DNA of 64,000 nucleotides from Ceratodon purpureus. Taxonomy: Eukaryota > Streptophyta > Bryopsida > Pseudoditrichales > Ditrichaceae. Every line of letters begins with the position of its first letter. Positions within the stretch are counted from its first letter, which is position 1. The position numbers and the translations under genes were made by a program. The DNA is taken from the NCBI GenBank assembly GCA_014871385.1, contig CM026427.1, positions 1,360,068 to 1,424,067 on the forward strand, in the 5' to 3' direction. A model generated the notes under the pieces. It saw only the letters and a list, made by a program, of their open reading frames with translations. It was not told the origin of the DNA and searched no databases. This document shows, one piece after another, positions 36,626 through 49,703 of the stretch.

Positions 36626-37206
36626 TTTTTCATGAAATGCTATCAATCCATCTCTCTAAGCATCCATGGGAGCAAAGAAGACACAAAAGAATGAGTTCAA
36701 ACCCAAACAATCCACTGGCAAGGCAAGGCAAGCTTACATAAGAGATCTACAAGATAAAGCTTTATAAATAGGAAGAAGGCGACCTACGACATGGCTGCCG
36801 CGTAAAGGATCCTAATGCCACTCGTTTCTCAAAATTCGCGATGAGGATGAAGCTGCTCCACCTATAGCGTGTGCAAATGGGAACTTGGCCTCACCAACTA
36901 TTATCACATTAGATCCGGCTCTTGAGGCACTCTCCAATGGCTAGCTGGCCCGTCCCAATGGCGCACCATGCTCTTAATAGATCATAAATTTTTAATGTAA
37001 AGAAGGTTCTAAAGATTTGGCTCTAAGCACTTTGGAGTTGAATTTGTATTTATAAGCATTTTGCAATAAAAATTGCAACCAAAAAATAATTTGAAATAAT
37101 CTTGAAGCATAAAAATTTACATTAAGAGAAAAGAATGAAAAACCATAAATGTATCCAAAAATGGAAACCCCAACCTTACAATTTCTCACTTCCGTTTACA
37201 CATGTA

Positions 37207-37839
37207 AGGTGGTTATCCCATTTCCAACTGAATAAGCTGATATTGCAAGGGAAATGAGCAAAATCGCTGGAATAAAATTTACACAAATGAGCCAAGTACT
37301 TAAAAACCCGCTGCATGTGGTTTGAGAATTTTAGGAATTACTGTGAATTAGTTATGGTTTACGATATGGAAAAAGGGGGCTGTCCCATTTCCAACTGATA
37401 GGCTACTCTATTTACGACACTTTCCAACCCACACACGAACATGCATTGCCTATTTTCAACTGAGTTTCCCTCAATTCCGTCTTCACATTCTGAGATGCAC
37501 TTTGATACAAACAGTGAACCATATCTAAAAAGTCACGTCCCAATGCTTGTGCATCTCATTTCCAACACCCCTTTACCCAAAATGTATTTTTCCTTTGAGA
37601 CCAGCTAATAATCCATTCTTCCCACTCTTAAAAATGTAGGTGAACAACCTCGTCCATACCTTAATCCCAAATCTCCCTAGCCACTAAACCATTACTCCCG
37701 CTACTATTTCTGCCCAAAACTCAACCCATTTCCAATTGCATATGTAGGTACAGTGGTTTATTTAATTTTACACCATTGGTTTTGACGCCAAACTATAGCC
37801 GTTGGAATAAGGAGCCAGTTGGGAATGGGGAAACCACCT
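37207..37839. mobile_element. Inverted-repeat element with TA at both ends
   Basis: The left end AGGTGGTTATCCCATTTCC (37207 on) matches the complement of the right end (AGGTGGTTTCCCCATTCCC, ending 37839) over about 25 bp with few differences. TA stands on both sides (37205-37206 and 37840-37841). CCCATTTCCAA motifs recur inside at 37383 and 37727. No gene inside. This could be a Tc1/mariner-type MITE, but TA alone is weak evidence. Confidence 0.5.
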
Positions 37840-38119
37840 TAGCAGTTTGAAGGACAATGATGTGTGTTTCGATTGAGAAAGAACCTGGAGCCGTTAGGGT
37901 TTAATGCAGAATCTATATGTTTGTACAGTATGTTTGTTGTTCCGCTCTAATTGAAAGCAGGAGCCTATTCTCGTCTCTTGCTCTGGAAATCATCTAAAGC
38001 GTTAAAAACTTAATCATAAGCCTGGGCTCATCACAGACTCTATCTCGAGGAGATCTTCCTTGATTTGAGACTGCAATAATATGCACTTCATACTCTATTC
38101 CTGGTATTTTAAGTGGCAG

Positions 38120-38192
38120 CAGGCCGGATCAGGTTGATTGAGCTATCTATAAGTTAGTGGAAGGGATTAAATAAGATAAACCTGATCCGGGC
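38120..38192. repeat. Small inverted repeat
   Basis: CCGGATCAGGTT at 38124-38135 pairs perfectly with AACCTGATCCGG at 38179-38190, leaving a 43-base loop. Function unknown. Confidence 0.6.
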
Positions 38193-38316
38193 TTAATAGG
38201 AGCTAATACCTATGAGAGTTCCGACCTCCAAGATGCTAATTTGAAGGATTGATTGGAGGTTGGTAAGTTGTAAGTTAACCCTTCTATGAACAGATTTGAA
38301 GTGTTGTCTTGACGAT

Positions 38317-38665
38317 GTGTACACCCCTTGCGATAAACCTCGCCCTTGTCTTAATGACGAGGGGCCCCCAACCAGGGCTGTCATTGGAGGGGGCAAAAAG
38401 CCCCCTATATTTTGCATGTTGATGAAAAAATAAAAATAAAATTTTAAAAAAAATTAAAAATATATAAACTAACTAAAATTAATCTAGTGGGTCCCCTTAG
38501 GCTAATTCGGGGTCCCCGGTTTCATTAAAAATAAAAAAATTACTAAAAAAGGGCCGCAGGGCCCCTAAAAATAGATCAGGGAGGAAAGGAGAAAGGGGAG
38601 GAGGAGGGGGAGGGCCCGCCTCGTCATTAAGACGTGGGCGAGGTTTAGAGCGAGGGTGTGTACAC
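38317..38665. mobile_element. Inverted-repeat element with arms of about 50 bp
   Basis: Arm 38317-38366 (starting GTGTACACCCC, containing CTCGCCCTTGTCTTAATGAC) pairs with arm 38612-38665, which contains GTCATTAAGACGTGGGCGAG and ends GTGTACAC in inverted orientation, at roughly 85-90% identity. The middle is AT-rich with GC-rich patches. No coding capacity and no sure target duplication. It is a foldback or MITE-type element. Confidence 0.6.
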
Positions 38666-39235
38666 TATACTGTATAGTTTTCAGGTTAATTAGGGCAGTT
38701 TTACTCTTGCCCAAAGTTCAAACACTAACTTAATTGTCAAATTTCCAGCCCAATTCTTGCCTAGGGTCTTAAAGGGGGAGTCCCTTTATATAGAGCGGAG
38801 ATAGACTCTGCTCATTTGTAATCCTAATTTTGTGCCTTCTCTCCAATTCTCTTGGAACTCTCTTCTTACCAGATTACAGTCCAACAACTTTTGACCAGTA
38901 AATGAAGTAGGCTAAGTCAAGCAACTTTTGGCCAGTGAATGGAGCAACTTACTATCTTCACCCTAGACTTTTTCTTTAAATCTTGGACTTGAAACTTTGC
39001 TGTCTAAGTGACCATTGAGTGGGGGGAGAGCGTTTTGGAGTGTGCCACTCGGAGTGTGAGTAGGCTGTCACCTGACAGGATCTAATTCAGAAAATCACCC
39101 ACAGTTAACTGTCAAGTGGGATGGAAACCAACATTCATGCAGTTTGAACAAAAAATATAGTTTTTGATCATGTGTTGTTACTGCTCCTGTTTTATGGAAA
39201 AAAATAGGAAAATGAATCAAAAAATGAAATAAAAA

Positions 39236-39505
39236 ATGAATTAGGAAAATGAATTAGTTGAATTCAGAAAATGAATGTATTGAATTAGGAAAATGAATTA
39301 ATTAAATTAGGAAAATGAATGTATTGAATTAGGAAAATGAATGTATTGAATTAGGAAAATGAATGTATTGAATTAGGAAAATGAATGTATTGAATTAGGA
39401 AAATGAATGTATTGAATTAGGAAAATGAATGTATTAAATTAGGAAAATAAATTAATTGAATCAGGAAAATGGATTAATTGAATTAAGAAAATTATTTAAT
39501 TAGGA
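39236..39505. repeat. 22-bp minisatellite
   Basis: About 12 tandem units of 22 bp with consensus GAAAATGAATGTATTGAATT plus AG. Five units at 39311-39420 are identical; the units on both sides are diverged. This centre-fresh, edge-diverged form is usual for arrays growing by slippage or unequal exchange. Confidence 0.95.
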
Positions 39506-42500
39506 GGCTTTTCAAACCCATCGAGCGGAGCGAGAAGGGTTTGAATAAGGGCAACCAGTCCGGTAGGACCCGTTGCTCGTTAAGTAATTTTAGGGTTTAC
39601 TCAAAACAACGATAGCCGAGTGGCTAGGGTTGATCTCATTTAATTTTGGGTTTTATAGCTCCTATTTATCATCCAAATAATTTTAAATATAAATAAAACT
39701 CAAAATTATCAAAATCAAAGAACTAAAATGCAAAAAACCATTTATACAAAATCACTTGACCCAATCAATCAAATTAATTTTTCATTCTTAGAAAATCCCA
39801 AATGTAATTGTTAAATTGCTAAACATTAATTTGTAAATATTTTCATTATAAATTTTATCATTAAATTATTTAATCAAAATATTCAGTGCATAAAAAAAAT
39901 TAAAAATTAAAAAATTAAAAATCAGTGAGTACTAAGGTTCTGGCTTCGCAGTGGCAGTTGGGATCAAATTTTCATTAGTGACTCAGTTTCCGTCAGATTT
40001 CTGTCCCTTACAGCTCCACCCATCTGGTCTATAATGCAGGAGAATCAGCCTATGAAATCCCTCGCCCACCCTGAATGACCCACTCCCAAAAGACTACCTC
40101 ATTGAGTGGTCACTGCAACGTTGGAAATGCAAATACAACAAAATCTGTGAACAATTGGAACTTTAGTTGTGGAGTTTAGATTTGTAAGCTCACATTACAT
40201 ACCTTGTGGAAAATTAAAATTTTAATTTAGAGTTGTGAAACTTTTGAAACACCTATAAATAAGACTAAAATATATTGTAAATACTTGAAAATGCATAAAA
40301 CACTTACAAATACAACTTATGTGCTATGCAATTTTCTGTTATGTTTGAAAATTTTAAATTTTTTAAATTTTTTTTTTTGGATTTTGTTCATTTCTTCATC
40401 TTCGGTTCATGTATGTAATCTATTTTTGACTAATGTACCTATCCTCTCAATTTTCATTGTATAAAGTTTTGTCCAAAACCATTTATAGATTACTCACTTT
40501 CACTTGTAAAGTTCACATCAATTATATATGACTCTATTCTTGATATGAAAGGTTGTGACAAAGAGGTGTTGAAAAAGGGCATTGTTGAACTTCTTTACTT
40601 CTAATTTTGAAAATTTAATCCAAATTTTGTTTAACTTTAAGGTCATACACCTCCAAAACTTTCATTTTTGAATGTATATGATATAATCCAAATTCATACT
40701 ATAATATTTCAATCCTACCATTTGATGAATTTCTAGTTTTAGCAAAATCATTAATCTCAATTTGAAAATAGAACTTCAAGGTTATTTTCTAAGTTAATCT
40801 TTTCTTATTCTAATAGTTTCAATTATGGTGAAAAAATCTGCTAAAATCCAATGCTATTAGTTAGACTTCTTCCAAGAGTAAAGAAATAAAGAACATAATC
40901 AAATATAACACTACTTCAATTACATAGTTGACTTTTGCACCTTCAAACAATATATTTATATTTTTGAAAAAAATAAGTTTTATTTTTCAAATTTCAAATT
41001 TTATTGATTTCTATGAAAAGAAAAGCCTCATATAAATTTTTAAAATAATAAAACATTAAAACTACAAAAAAAAAGTCTAATTGTTTTTTGTCGGTCCATC
41101 AATCACTAGCCAATTTCACAAAAAACTTACATAAAATAACTGTGAAATTTATTTATGTGTTGTAACCTTTTTTACAACTTGAAGGGTTATTTACAAATTG
41201 TTTGAAATCCTTCAATTATTTTTTATGTATCTTTTAACACAATTATCTAATTATATGATCATGTATATCTCCACACAATGTACATTATAAATGCATCCAA
41301 AATTTCTTTTTCCGAAATCTTAAAAATCTTGAAATTTAAAATGAGCCAAAGTTTATTGTATTTTTAAAATGCAAACTTAGAACCAAGAATCGATAATCAA
41401 TGCAAAAACATTTTGGCACATCATGTAATTTTTATGTATTTACAAGTGTATTTTAACAAAACATGTGTTTTAACATGTATTTATATATTTTTCTTCATCA
41501 TAGAAGTTTTATATCACATAAAATAATACATAAATCTTTGCTTTTCTACTATGATGCAAATTTCTTGGAATATTTAATCTTCCTGACAATGCATAAATAC
41601 CTCAACAAAACATATGTATAATTATTTTTAATTGTATTTTTTTACATTGCCTTCTAGATTGAATTTGCAAAAGTTTCTTTTAATGTTATATTTTTTATAA
41701 AATGTAAAATTGGAAGGAAATACTAATATACTCAATGCAGAATAAATTTAGCCTACTCTAACAATTTCATTTTTTATGTCTATATTTTCATGATAATTAC
41801 TCTTTAATGTGCATTCATGTTTTTTTCTTAGTCATAGCATGTTTTCAATCTACAGATAATTTTTAAAAAGAATTTTAAATAGTGCTACTATAGGTTAATG
41901 TATTGAAAGATTAACATGTGCTAAAAACTACATTGTAGGCTTATAATATTTCAAAATACCATAACCTTATAATAGGTATAATCTTAGAATGTCAATTTTG
42001 AATTTATTTATTTTTGGATTTATTTGTCTGAAACATTCAAAAAATTATTTATGGTGCCCAAAATCAATTTTTTCATTCACTTAAACCTTCCAAAAAGATT
42101 GATACATTCTTCTGCTACCTTTGAGAATTTTTATACAAGTGATTAATATGATTGCCGTTGAGATTTCTTAGAACAAAATCCTTCAAAAAGTGAACCACTC
42201 TATGACTACCATTACCCATATAGGCCATGTATAAGCAATATCTACAATCACTAAAAACACATTTATTGGCCACCAAATTCAAGGCACTAGTGACAATTAA
42301 AGTAAAAGTGATGGTTGTGGATCGAATTTTTGGTGGAATTACAATAAAATGGTGGTGGTAATTGAAAGATGAGAATATGCTTATAGTTTTTGACGGAAAT
42401 CATGAGGTGATATAATAGGTATGGTACATGGTGGTATTTGAATGGAATTAAGTTGATTTTGCACACAATGATTAGCAATGGTTGAGTGTTGATTTTGTAC

Positions 42501-44875
42501 GTAACAAACTAGTCTAGCCATCATTCGACTACCTGCTAACTTTTCATAATTAATTTATCAATTATAAAAAATTACAATTTTGAAATTTTGATATTTAGAA
42601 CTTTTTTTTTTTTCAATTAAGTATAATGAATATTTCACACAATACTTGCAAAAGGTTGCATTTTTATTGTGATAGTCATAAGCTCATTCACCTTATAGTG
42701 AAAACAAATTATTTTTAAAATGTTAAAGGTTTGCCCCACCATTTTTTTGGTTATTTTTTTGTAAACTGACAAACCTCTGCAAATTTTTAGAATAAAAATT
42801 TTCCACAATAAAAATGTTTTTTTGGCAAAATCAAAATTGTGGTGAGTAGAAATAATTGCTTTGGGCAACATAGATATGTTTTCAAATGTTTTGTTATAAA
42901 AAATATTACATTCTTGCAAAGCTCTTTGCAATTTGCTACATCTAAAAAAAATTTTCAAATTTCGCATTCAATCGGCATCGCATGAACTTGCTCAAAATTT
43001 GAATTAATTATAAAAAAACCTATGGATTATTAGGATTAAGCAACTACGGAGATATAGAGTGCAAGTAAAACCACGTTTTCCCTAGATGCACTGATTTTTG
43101 AAATAATATATTGTAATTTAAAATGATTAGATGAGCTACTAGAAAATAATATAAGTAAAATTCAATCAATGGTGGGAGAGGCATTGGTGAGTAAAGTAGT
43201 GAAAATTTCAATTGAATGTCAAAGAACTACACTTGAGAATTGTCTTTCTTGAAAATCCCCAATTGAATTTTACTCTAGGATTCAACTGATGGCCTCCTTC
43301 CATGTAGGGATGGGTTGGTTGAAAGGTACTAGAAAACAAGGAGTGAGGTCTCAAGGACCCCCCATGTTCTACCCATTTCAATACAAATGTAATTTATATT
43401 CTTGAATCTTCATGTTTTCATCCATTTCAGTAAAGCTTTCTCTTTTTGAGGACCGGACACCCACACCAGTCCCCACATGGAAGCCTGCCCTAAGTCTCTA
43501 TGTGCAACCTTCAATTAAATAAATCTCAAGAAAGAGACACCTCTTATTTCAACTAAAAAAAACATTTCAAATTTGAATTGAACGCATTATCATGTATCAT
43601 CCTCCTTTTAATATGTGATTTTTTTTAGTAAAATATACTTTAGCATGAAGAATTCAGGAGTAGTTGAAAATTAATGATTTTTAATTAGGAATTTTTTTCC
43701 TCTAATGCACATTCAAAGTTAGTAAATAGTTTATGATAAGGCTTATGGAGCATAACCATTTGTAGATGGCATGTAAATTTGTATACTTATTTGTTTAAAG
43801 ACTCACTTAATCTACATTCAAGTACATTTAAATACTTCTCCAGATGTTTGCAATGATGAAATATATTGATTATTTTTCAAATGATTGGATGTACCAATAA
43901 TGGATATTGTTGAAACATCAACAACATTCAATATTATGTATTAAACTTTTATTTTCTAATCCATGTTATATTTACCTTTTCTAGAAGTTTTAAATTAATA
44001 CATTTGAAGTTTTTTCACATGTGGAAAAGACAATTTGATTAATGTAGACACCAAGGGTTTAATTCCACATTTGTAATGTGATGCCTAATTTTTAATTTCC
44101 ATGGACAATTATTTTTTTATGGTTCATTCTATTTCTTCCTTAAAACATCTCCATTATTTCAAAATAATTTTGAAATGAATTCTAGAAAAAGAAAACACAT
44201 TTGCTCATGGATATAATAGCTTCAAACAATTAAAAACTATTCATTTTGTGATAAACACCAAGGCATGTAAAATCTATTTCTTTACTCTTAAAAGTGAGGA
44301 GTAGTTCTGTATCCATTTCCCATGGACTGAAGCTCATTGGTGAAACGACCAGGCATTTTACTCAGGCAGTCTCCTTCAGATACCGGAGTTTTGCTTCTTC
44401 TGTAAAATTCATTCTGAATCCAAGAGTGGAACTAATTGGGACTTGATTTCTTACACAAATCTCAAGCACAAACTTCAATGCCCTAGAAATGGATACCATG
44501 CACCAAAGTGGTATACGCATCGGCAAGTTTGAGGCTATCCTCTTAAATACCAGGACACCAAGACACTGTTTAGAGCCAGTAAAGTGCAATGAGACTTTGT
44601 CCATGGCTCATTGTAAATATACCAGTTGTCTGATAAACATATTGGTTTTGGGTGCATGTTACCAAGGTTATGTTAGACCTTGTTCCTCTGTTCATGCTGC
44701 AGGCTGTAACCTCAACAGCGGGGATACCACATCTCGACAATTCAGGCTTGAAATAGCTTGAAGTAATTAATCAAGCATTTGAATTGAAATTATACATGAT
44801 TTGGATTATTTTAATAATTATTATTTTTTCCTTTCTTTCTCTCTTTTTATTTATTTATTTTATTTTTATTTTTTA

Positions 44876-44908
<33 letters not shown>

Positions 44909-45036
44909 ATGTTTTCCAATTTGGAGTGGATCTACTAAAAAAGAAACTCAAATTCATTTTACCACTCTTATTAAAGATCCAATGTACTTATGTATAATTT
45001 CTATGGCGTGTATTTTGGTTGCAAAGTTTAATATTA
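39506..45036. other. AT-rich gene desert
   Basis: About 5.5 kb, among the most AT-rich parts of the window, with only short frames. An 80-residue minus-strand frame at 44362-44604 has more normal composition and could be an exon fragment (ends EEAKLRYLKETA), but no family or splice partner was found. I see no RNA gene. Confidence 0.55.
44877..44909. repeat. TA dinucleotide microsatellite
   Basis: A run of TA repeats broken once by TG, in AT-rich DNA. Confidence 0.95.
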
Positions 45037-45212
45037 CTCCATCCGTCTCACTAAAAGAGCATGGTTTGGTAAAATAATCTGTCTCAAAAAGAAAGAGTGG
45101 TTTCTAAATTTGGCCAACTTATTTCTAAAGTTGGCAACTTGTTTCTAAATTTAAAACTGCCCTTAAATATGCTATTATTAGCAAATCATACTCTTTTAGT
45201 GAGACGGAGGAG
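45037..45212. mobile_element. Stowaway-like MITE (Tc1/mariner type)
   Basis: A 176-bp element. The left end CTCCATCCGTCTCACTAAAA matches the complement of the right end (CTCCTCCGTCTCACTAAAAG) over about 27 bp. TA duplications stand at 45035-45036 and 45213-45214. Ends of the CTCC.TCCGT type, TA duplication and short AT-rich body are diagnostic of Stowaway elements, moved by mariner-like transposases that are not encoded here. Confidence 0.88.
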
Positions 45213-45559
45213 TATTAATTTTTGGTGATAGAGTATTGTAGATGATGTCCATTTAGCAAGTTTGTTTATCATGACAAACCACAACGTGACGTGCCATCAC
45301 GACGGGTCGTGTCGTGACGGACCTTTTCGTGACAACACAATAAGGTCCACTTAGGATAAACCTAAGATTGACTTTATAGGTAGGGTAATTTGATTACCCA
45401 ATGCCAACATGTACATTCAACGTGAGACAAAAATTCAACGTATTATATGCAACAACGGCCATAAATTTATCCAAACATGTCATTATAGTTTTTAAAAATA
45501 GATAAAATAAATCTTATTATGTTAACTATAGTCTAACTTCCTATGTCCATCCTTTGTTC

Positions 45560-45965
45560 TTTACCATCCGCCCCACGTTTCCTACCCTCCGCTCTTCGTT
45601 CTACATTATCCGCTCCTTGTTCCCTACCCGTCTGCCCCATGTTTCATACCCGTCCTCCCCTCGTTTCTTGTCAACTGACCTCATGTTACCACAATCCGCC
45701 TCAATTTGACTCCTTATCTTTCAAAGACTTTATCAACCTTATGTTGAATCCGAATTTGCCATTGTAAGGACATTTTTGGCATCTTCATTTCATAAGGATG
45801 CCAAAAATGTCCTCACATTCAACATTCAGATTCAAAATGAGGCTTCTAGAGCCTGCGAAAGCCGCTATTTGCCCCACGTTCCGAATTATCCGCCCCTTGT
45901 CCAGCCTATGTTCCTAAACCATTGGAGATTTGTTCCTTCCCGTCCGCCCCACATTTCCAACAATT
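45560..45965. repeat. Degenerate CCGCCCC-type repeat patch
   Basis: A word of the form CCGCCCCACGTTTC with variants (CCGCTCCTTGTTCC, CTGCCCCATGTTTC) recurs about every 25 bp at 45565-45665, and again at about 45870-45905 and 45940-45960 on either side of the hairpin at 45741-45838. It looks like a decayed minisatellite split by that hairpin. Confidence 0.5.
45741..45838. repeat. Hairpin: 42-bp arms, 13-base loop
   Basis: Arms 45741-45783 and 45797-45838 pair along their whole length; the 17 bp next to the loop (AGGACATTTTTGGCATC with its complement) are perfect, the outer part has several mismatches and one bulge. Size and shape resemble a microRNA-precursor foldback, but there is no evidence of transcription. 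A very short MITE is the other possibility. Confidence 0.75.
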
Positions 45966-46539
45966 TGGAACGTATTTCTTGTGAATTTGTTTTTGTGTTT
46001 ACTTTAATTTATTGACATGTCATCACATGTGGACGTCTTCCATCCTATGTATCCATATTAAAGTAATGTAATTACATCCAAAACTTGATTATTTTCAAGT
46101 CCGTCACAACAAAAGCAGGATTGATCATAATGTCGTGACCGATGCCATTTCTGTCATAGACAACCCTGCCACTTAGTAAGCCTTCAATGTTGAAATTTAA
46201 GTCCTAGTAGCTTTCCAGCCTTCCCCACAATCACAAATGAATTGCTATTTTGTATGAATAATGCTTGATGGGCATATAACATGGAGGACTTCATGTGATG
46301 TCCCCATTTTCACTTTGGAATAACGTTTTGAAGGGATATCTCAATAAATATATATTTGAAGGACCAAATTGCATTCGATGGGCACTCAAGGCTTCAATCT
46401 GGAATATTGCTTGGAATATACCTTGGTTGGTAAGACAAAATATAACAAAACAAAAGTTTTGGAATTTGAGGCCTCGGCCTTATGCGGTATCAGTTTACAA
46501 TGATGCTCCCTACTCCACAGTTGATGCCAAGTTATAAGT

Positions 46540-49500
46540 TAAGTCCGGGAGTCCTTCCTCCGAACCAACCCAATCCGGAGAGTCTGAAAGAATGAGTTTA
46601 AAATATGAGACAAATAATTCCATCTTGTCCGAAGAGTGGAAGTCCACAAGTGACAGGGGGTCGAGCTGGCTCTCCTCCGAGGATTGGTCATTCAAGTCCT
46701 CACCATCGCTCGTGAAGTAACCGCAAGCTAGAATCCAACACAGGATAAGAATCTCAAGTAACATAAAACTCCAACAGTACCATTCATAAACAATCATACC
46801 ATCTCCTCCTCAACAATGATAATCTAATGTCCGACCCCTCCGAGACCTCCGGAGAAAAGCAGCAATTTGCAGTACTAGTACATGACCCCCCAACACTCTG
46901 CTGCGTCCAATAAAAAAACCATTCATTTCATTTATTGTCGTTTAAATTACTAGTAGCCTGGCTCTGATAACATGACACCAGGTCCCCGCAGGGCGCAGGC
47001 CAAGGGGAAGTGAATGAACAAGAACACTGTAGCCCACTCTGATTCCTTCAATGGACGTGTTGAAGCAGGGAGGCAGCGTTGAGCACTGCTCCTGGGCTAG
47101 CTCTCGGTCGAGTTGGTCCGCTCTTTTGCTGCAACAACCGCGGTTCGCTTCACGCGTCCACAGTATCATTCCATCAGCCAAGTCGTCACAACCTGCAAGT
47201 AGTAGAAGTCTAGCATAAGTTATAGCACATAACATAAAAACCTTTATAGTCTCCCTTGCCCTGCCATGTCGGAACCATTAGACTCGATCAGCTCTAGCTC
47301 ACTCAGCCAGCTTCTCTTACGGCTAAGTTAGTAACCACCTTATCAACTTGCCACTCCCAACAGATTTCCTCAAATCTGCTAAAGGTAGAACGTTGCAGGT
47401 CTTAAGGCTCAAAGTGAACCCTACAGTTCACCGCATCTTGAGAACTCAAAAATTGAATGTGAGTGACAGAGATCATGTCAGTGGTGGCTTCTGTAGTTTA
47501 TACTTTTAACCTGTTGTGTATGTGTAGGGGACCTGTACTGACTGCCTAGCTCTGGGGTTCATGTGTACTATACCTCGGGAGGGTAGTGGTGGCTAGTTGA
47601 GAATCTTTGTGAACTTGGGGTTGAGCGCTGAGGAGGTCTGAAGAAGCTTTAGGTGCAGGTGTTGATCACGCCTTTCGTGGATGTGCAGGGGGATTTTTGG
47701 GAGGGAGAGAAGTCTCTGTCTTGGGTTCCTCGTGTAGTAGGAATGAGGCTAGATGGGGAGGGGGCGTGAGTGAGGACGACGGGTGATGGTTGCAGTACAG
47801 ACTTTTCACTTCTAGTGTTGGTTCAGTTCTGTTGGACCAGGGGGTTGTACTTCTCGTCCTGGTGGGATATGAGTGGCGTGCAAGGGCGTGCCAGGGTTGA
47901 CATAGTGCACTGAATCACTAGTAACAGAACTTGGTCCAACAATGGATCATTGCTGTTGGTGCAGCCCAGTTGGCGAGGAGGAGTTTGAGATTTGGAGGGT
48001 GAAGTGCCACCAGCTTTGGTATTGCCGTTAAATCACTGGGTGGTTGGGCTTCGCGTGGTGGTAGAAACTCACTCGTCTAGATTCAATATATCCCACGTCT
48101 CATTCACAGCGAATCCGGTGTTTGCACATTTGAAGTAGCTGAGGGAGAGCATTGAGGGGCTAGTTCCAATTCTTCTCAAAAGGTTTTCTGAATAGAGCGA
48201 TCGGAACCTGGGGTTCCCATTGCAGTAAATGACGTTGAGATTGACAGATCTATCCGCTGACAGTTTCTGGAGCACCAGCAATTGATTTGCTGCTGGATAC
48301 CAGTCTGTTCAGGCTGTTGGAACCTTTTGAGGTTTTGAAGGTAATTGCTTCTTTGCGTACCCGAACGAGTCTGAGAGCTTAAAATTTGGATAGGTATCGA
48401 GTTTTTCAGGGTGACTACTGATATGAATGCATGACTTGCAGGGTTTGATGAAACCATAGAAACACCTTTTGTTTTAGGTTTTTGTGCACCTTTTCCTGCT
48501 CTCACCAGAAACCGAAATTTGAAGCTGCCACAATGCCTACATCCTGTTACCTCTGTAATCACGTAATTCTTTTGAGTTTGTGGTCTACTGAAATAGGCGG
48601 TGACGAAATACTAACTGAGATTTTCTCCTTGGATTATAATGGGTACAGGAATGATTCTCTTGTCTTGAAGCAGACAGTCATTTCATCCTAAGTACAGAGA
48701 TTAGGGCACTTCGAGGAGACCACCGAGGCCCGGCCTTCTGCGAGAAGATCTCAGTGGAGAGCAAGTTCAGTATCCAAACCTGCCCATGCCCACAGCCAGG
48801 TCGCGTCTCCAGTGGCTGAGGAACGGGGTCCGTAGTCAGCAAGCATCGTTGAGCGCTGGGATCATTCAGCCAACCGGGCACGGTGCAAGTAGCATCTTCG
48901 AATCTTTCTAGGAAGCTTCTGCCCAGAAAGTATGGTTGATTTTCTCCTATTTGTTCATGAGTCCTGCCTTGAGTCGGAGATATCATTCAGGAGAAGTGGA
49001 AGCAGCTTCATGCAGTGTCAAGCGCAGAACAGACAAGGAAGAGCCTGGACCAGTACCACCGAATAAACTATAACTAGTAAAGCTTCACAGGACCCACCGG
49101 CAGATCATTATGAGCCTAACCTAGCAGAGATCAACTTCACTCTTGGCCTTGCCTTACCTCTGCAGGAACTTCGCATAAAAATTAAGATTGATATTTCTTA
49201 GCTACCCAGTTGTCACTCTTTGCCGCTTGACTTATCCATCATCCTTCCAGCTTCGACGCCGACCTTTGACCATCTCTCGTAGTTCTTCTCTGACTGCATT
49301 CAATTACCTCTGAAATTTCTGGCTCAGCTATCCTCCAACTTGTCACGAATTTCCAGGTTTAAGATTCTCAATTAGATGGTCTGGCATTCAACTACTAGGT
49401 CCTGGTTGGCTGTTTAGTGCAGCACTTTCCCAGCATATATACTCTTGATTCAATCTTGTCTTTGAACATGCCAAAGCTACTCTAATCTTCGATCATTCAT

Positions 49501-49703
49501 GAGAACAATATGATCGTACTCTAAGTCCTGATCAAGCTTTTCCGGGTGACCATGACTTCTGGATCATTCCATTGCCAGAGCCTGTCGGATTTAAATTATA
49601 TCTGTGGAGGAAGAATTCATCGACACCAAGGTCAAAAGTTTAGCGAAAGGTTCCTCTTGTGTGTGATTATGCAGTAAGAGGAGCCACCACCAGCCTAAGA
49701 GCT
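46540..49703. other. Upstream region of the BOP gene
   Basis: From about 46500 base composition rises to near 48% GC, and no long frame with protein character is found on either strand. It probably holds the promoter and a long 5' UTR of the BOP gene. A segment resembling the complement of a tRNA-Met primer-binding site near 46953-46972 hints at a very decayed LTR element, but nothing else confirms it. Confidence 0.4.

Noticed and set aside
39605-39665. tRNA-like start: TAGCCGAGTGG (perfect A-box) at 39613-39623
   Set aside because: No B-box at the proper distance and no cloverleaf can be drawn; at most a SINE or tRNA relic.
46951-47240. Complement of a tRNA-Met primer-binding-like site (CCTGGCTCTGATAACATG), suggesting an old LTR element on the minus strand
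   Set aside because: No paired LTR, polypurine tract or recognisable proteins; too weak to name as a fossil element.
48176-48562. 128-residue minus-strand frame upstream of BOP
   Set aside because: No conserved motif, no plausible splice partners; likely chance in higher-GC DNA.
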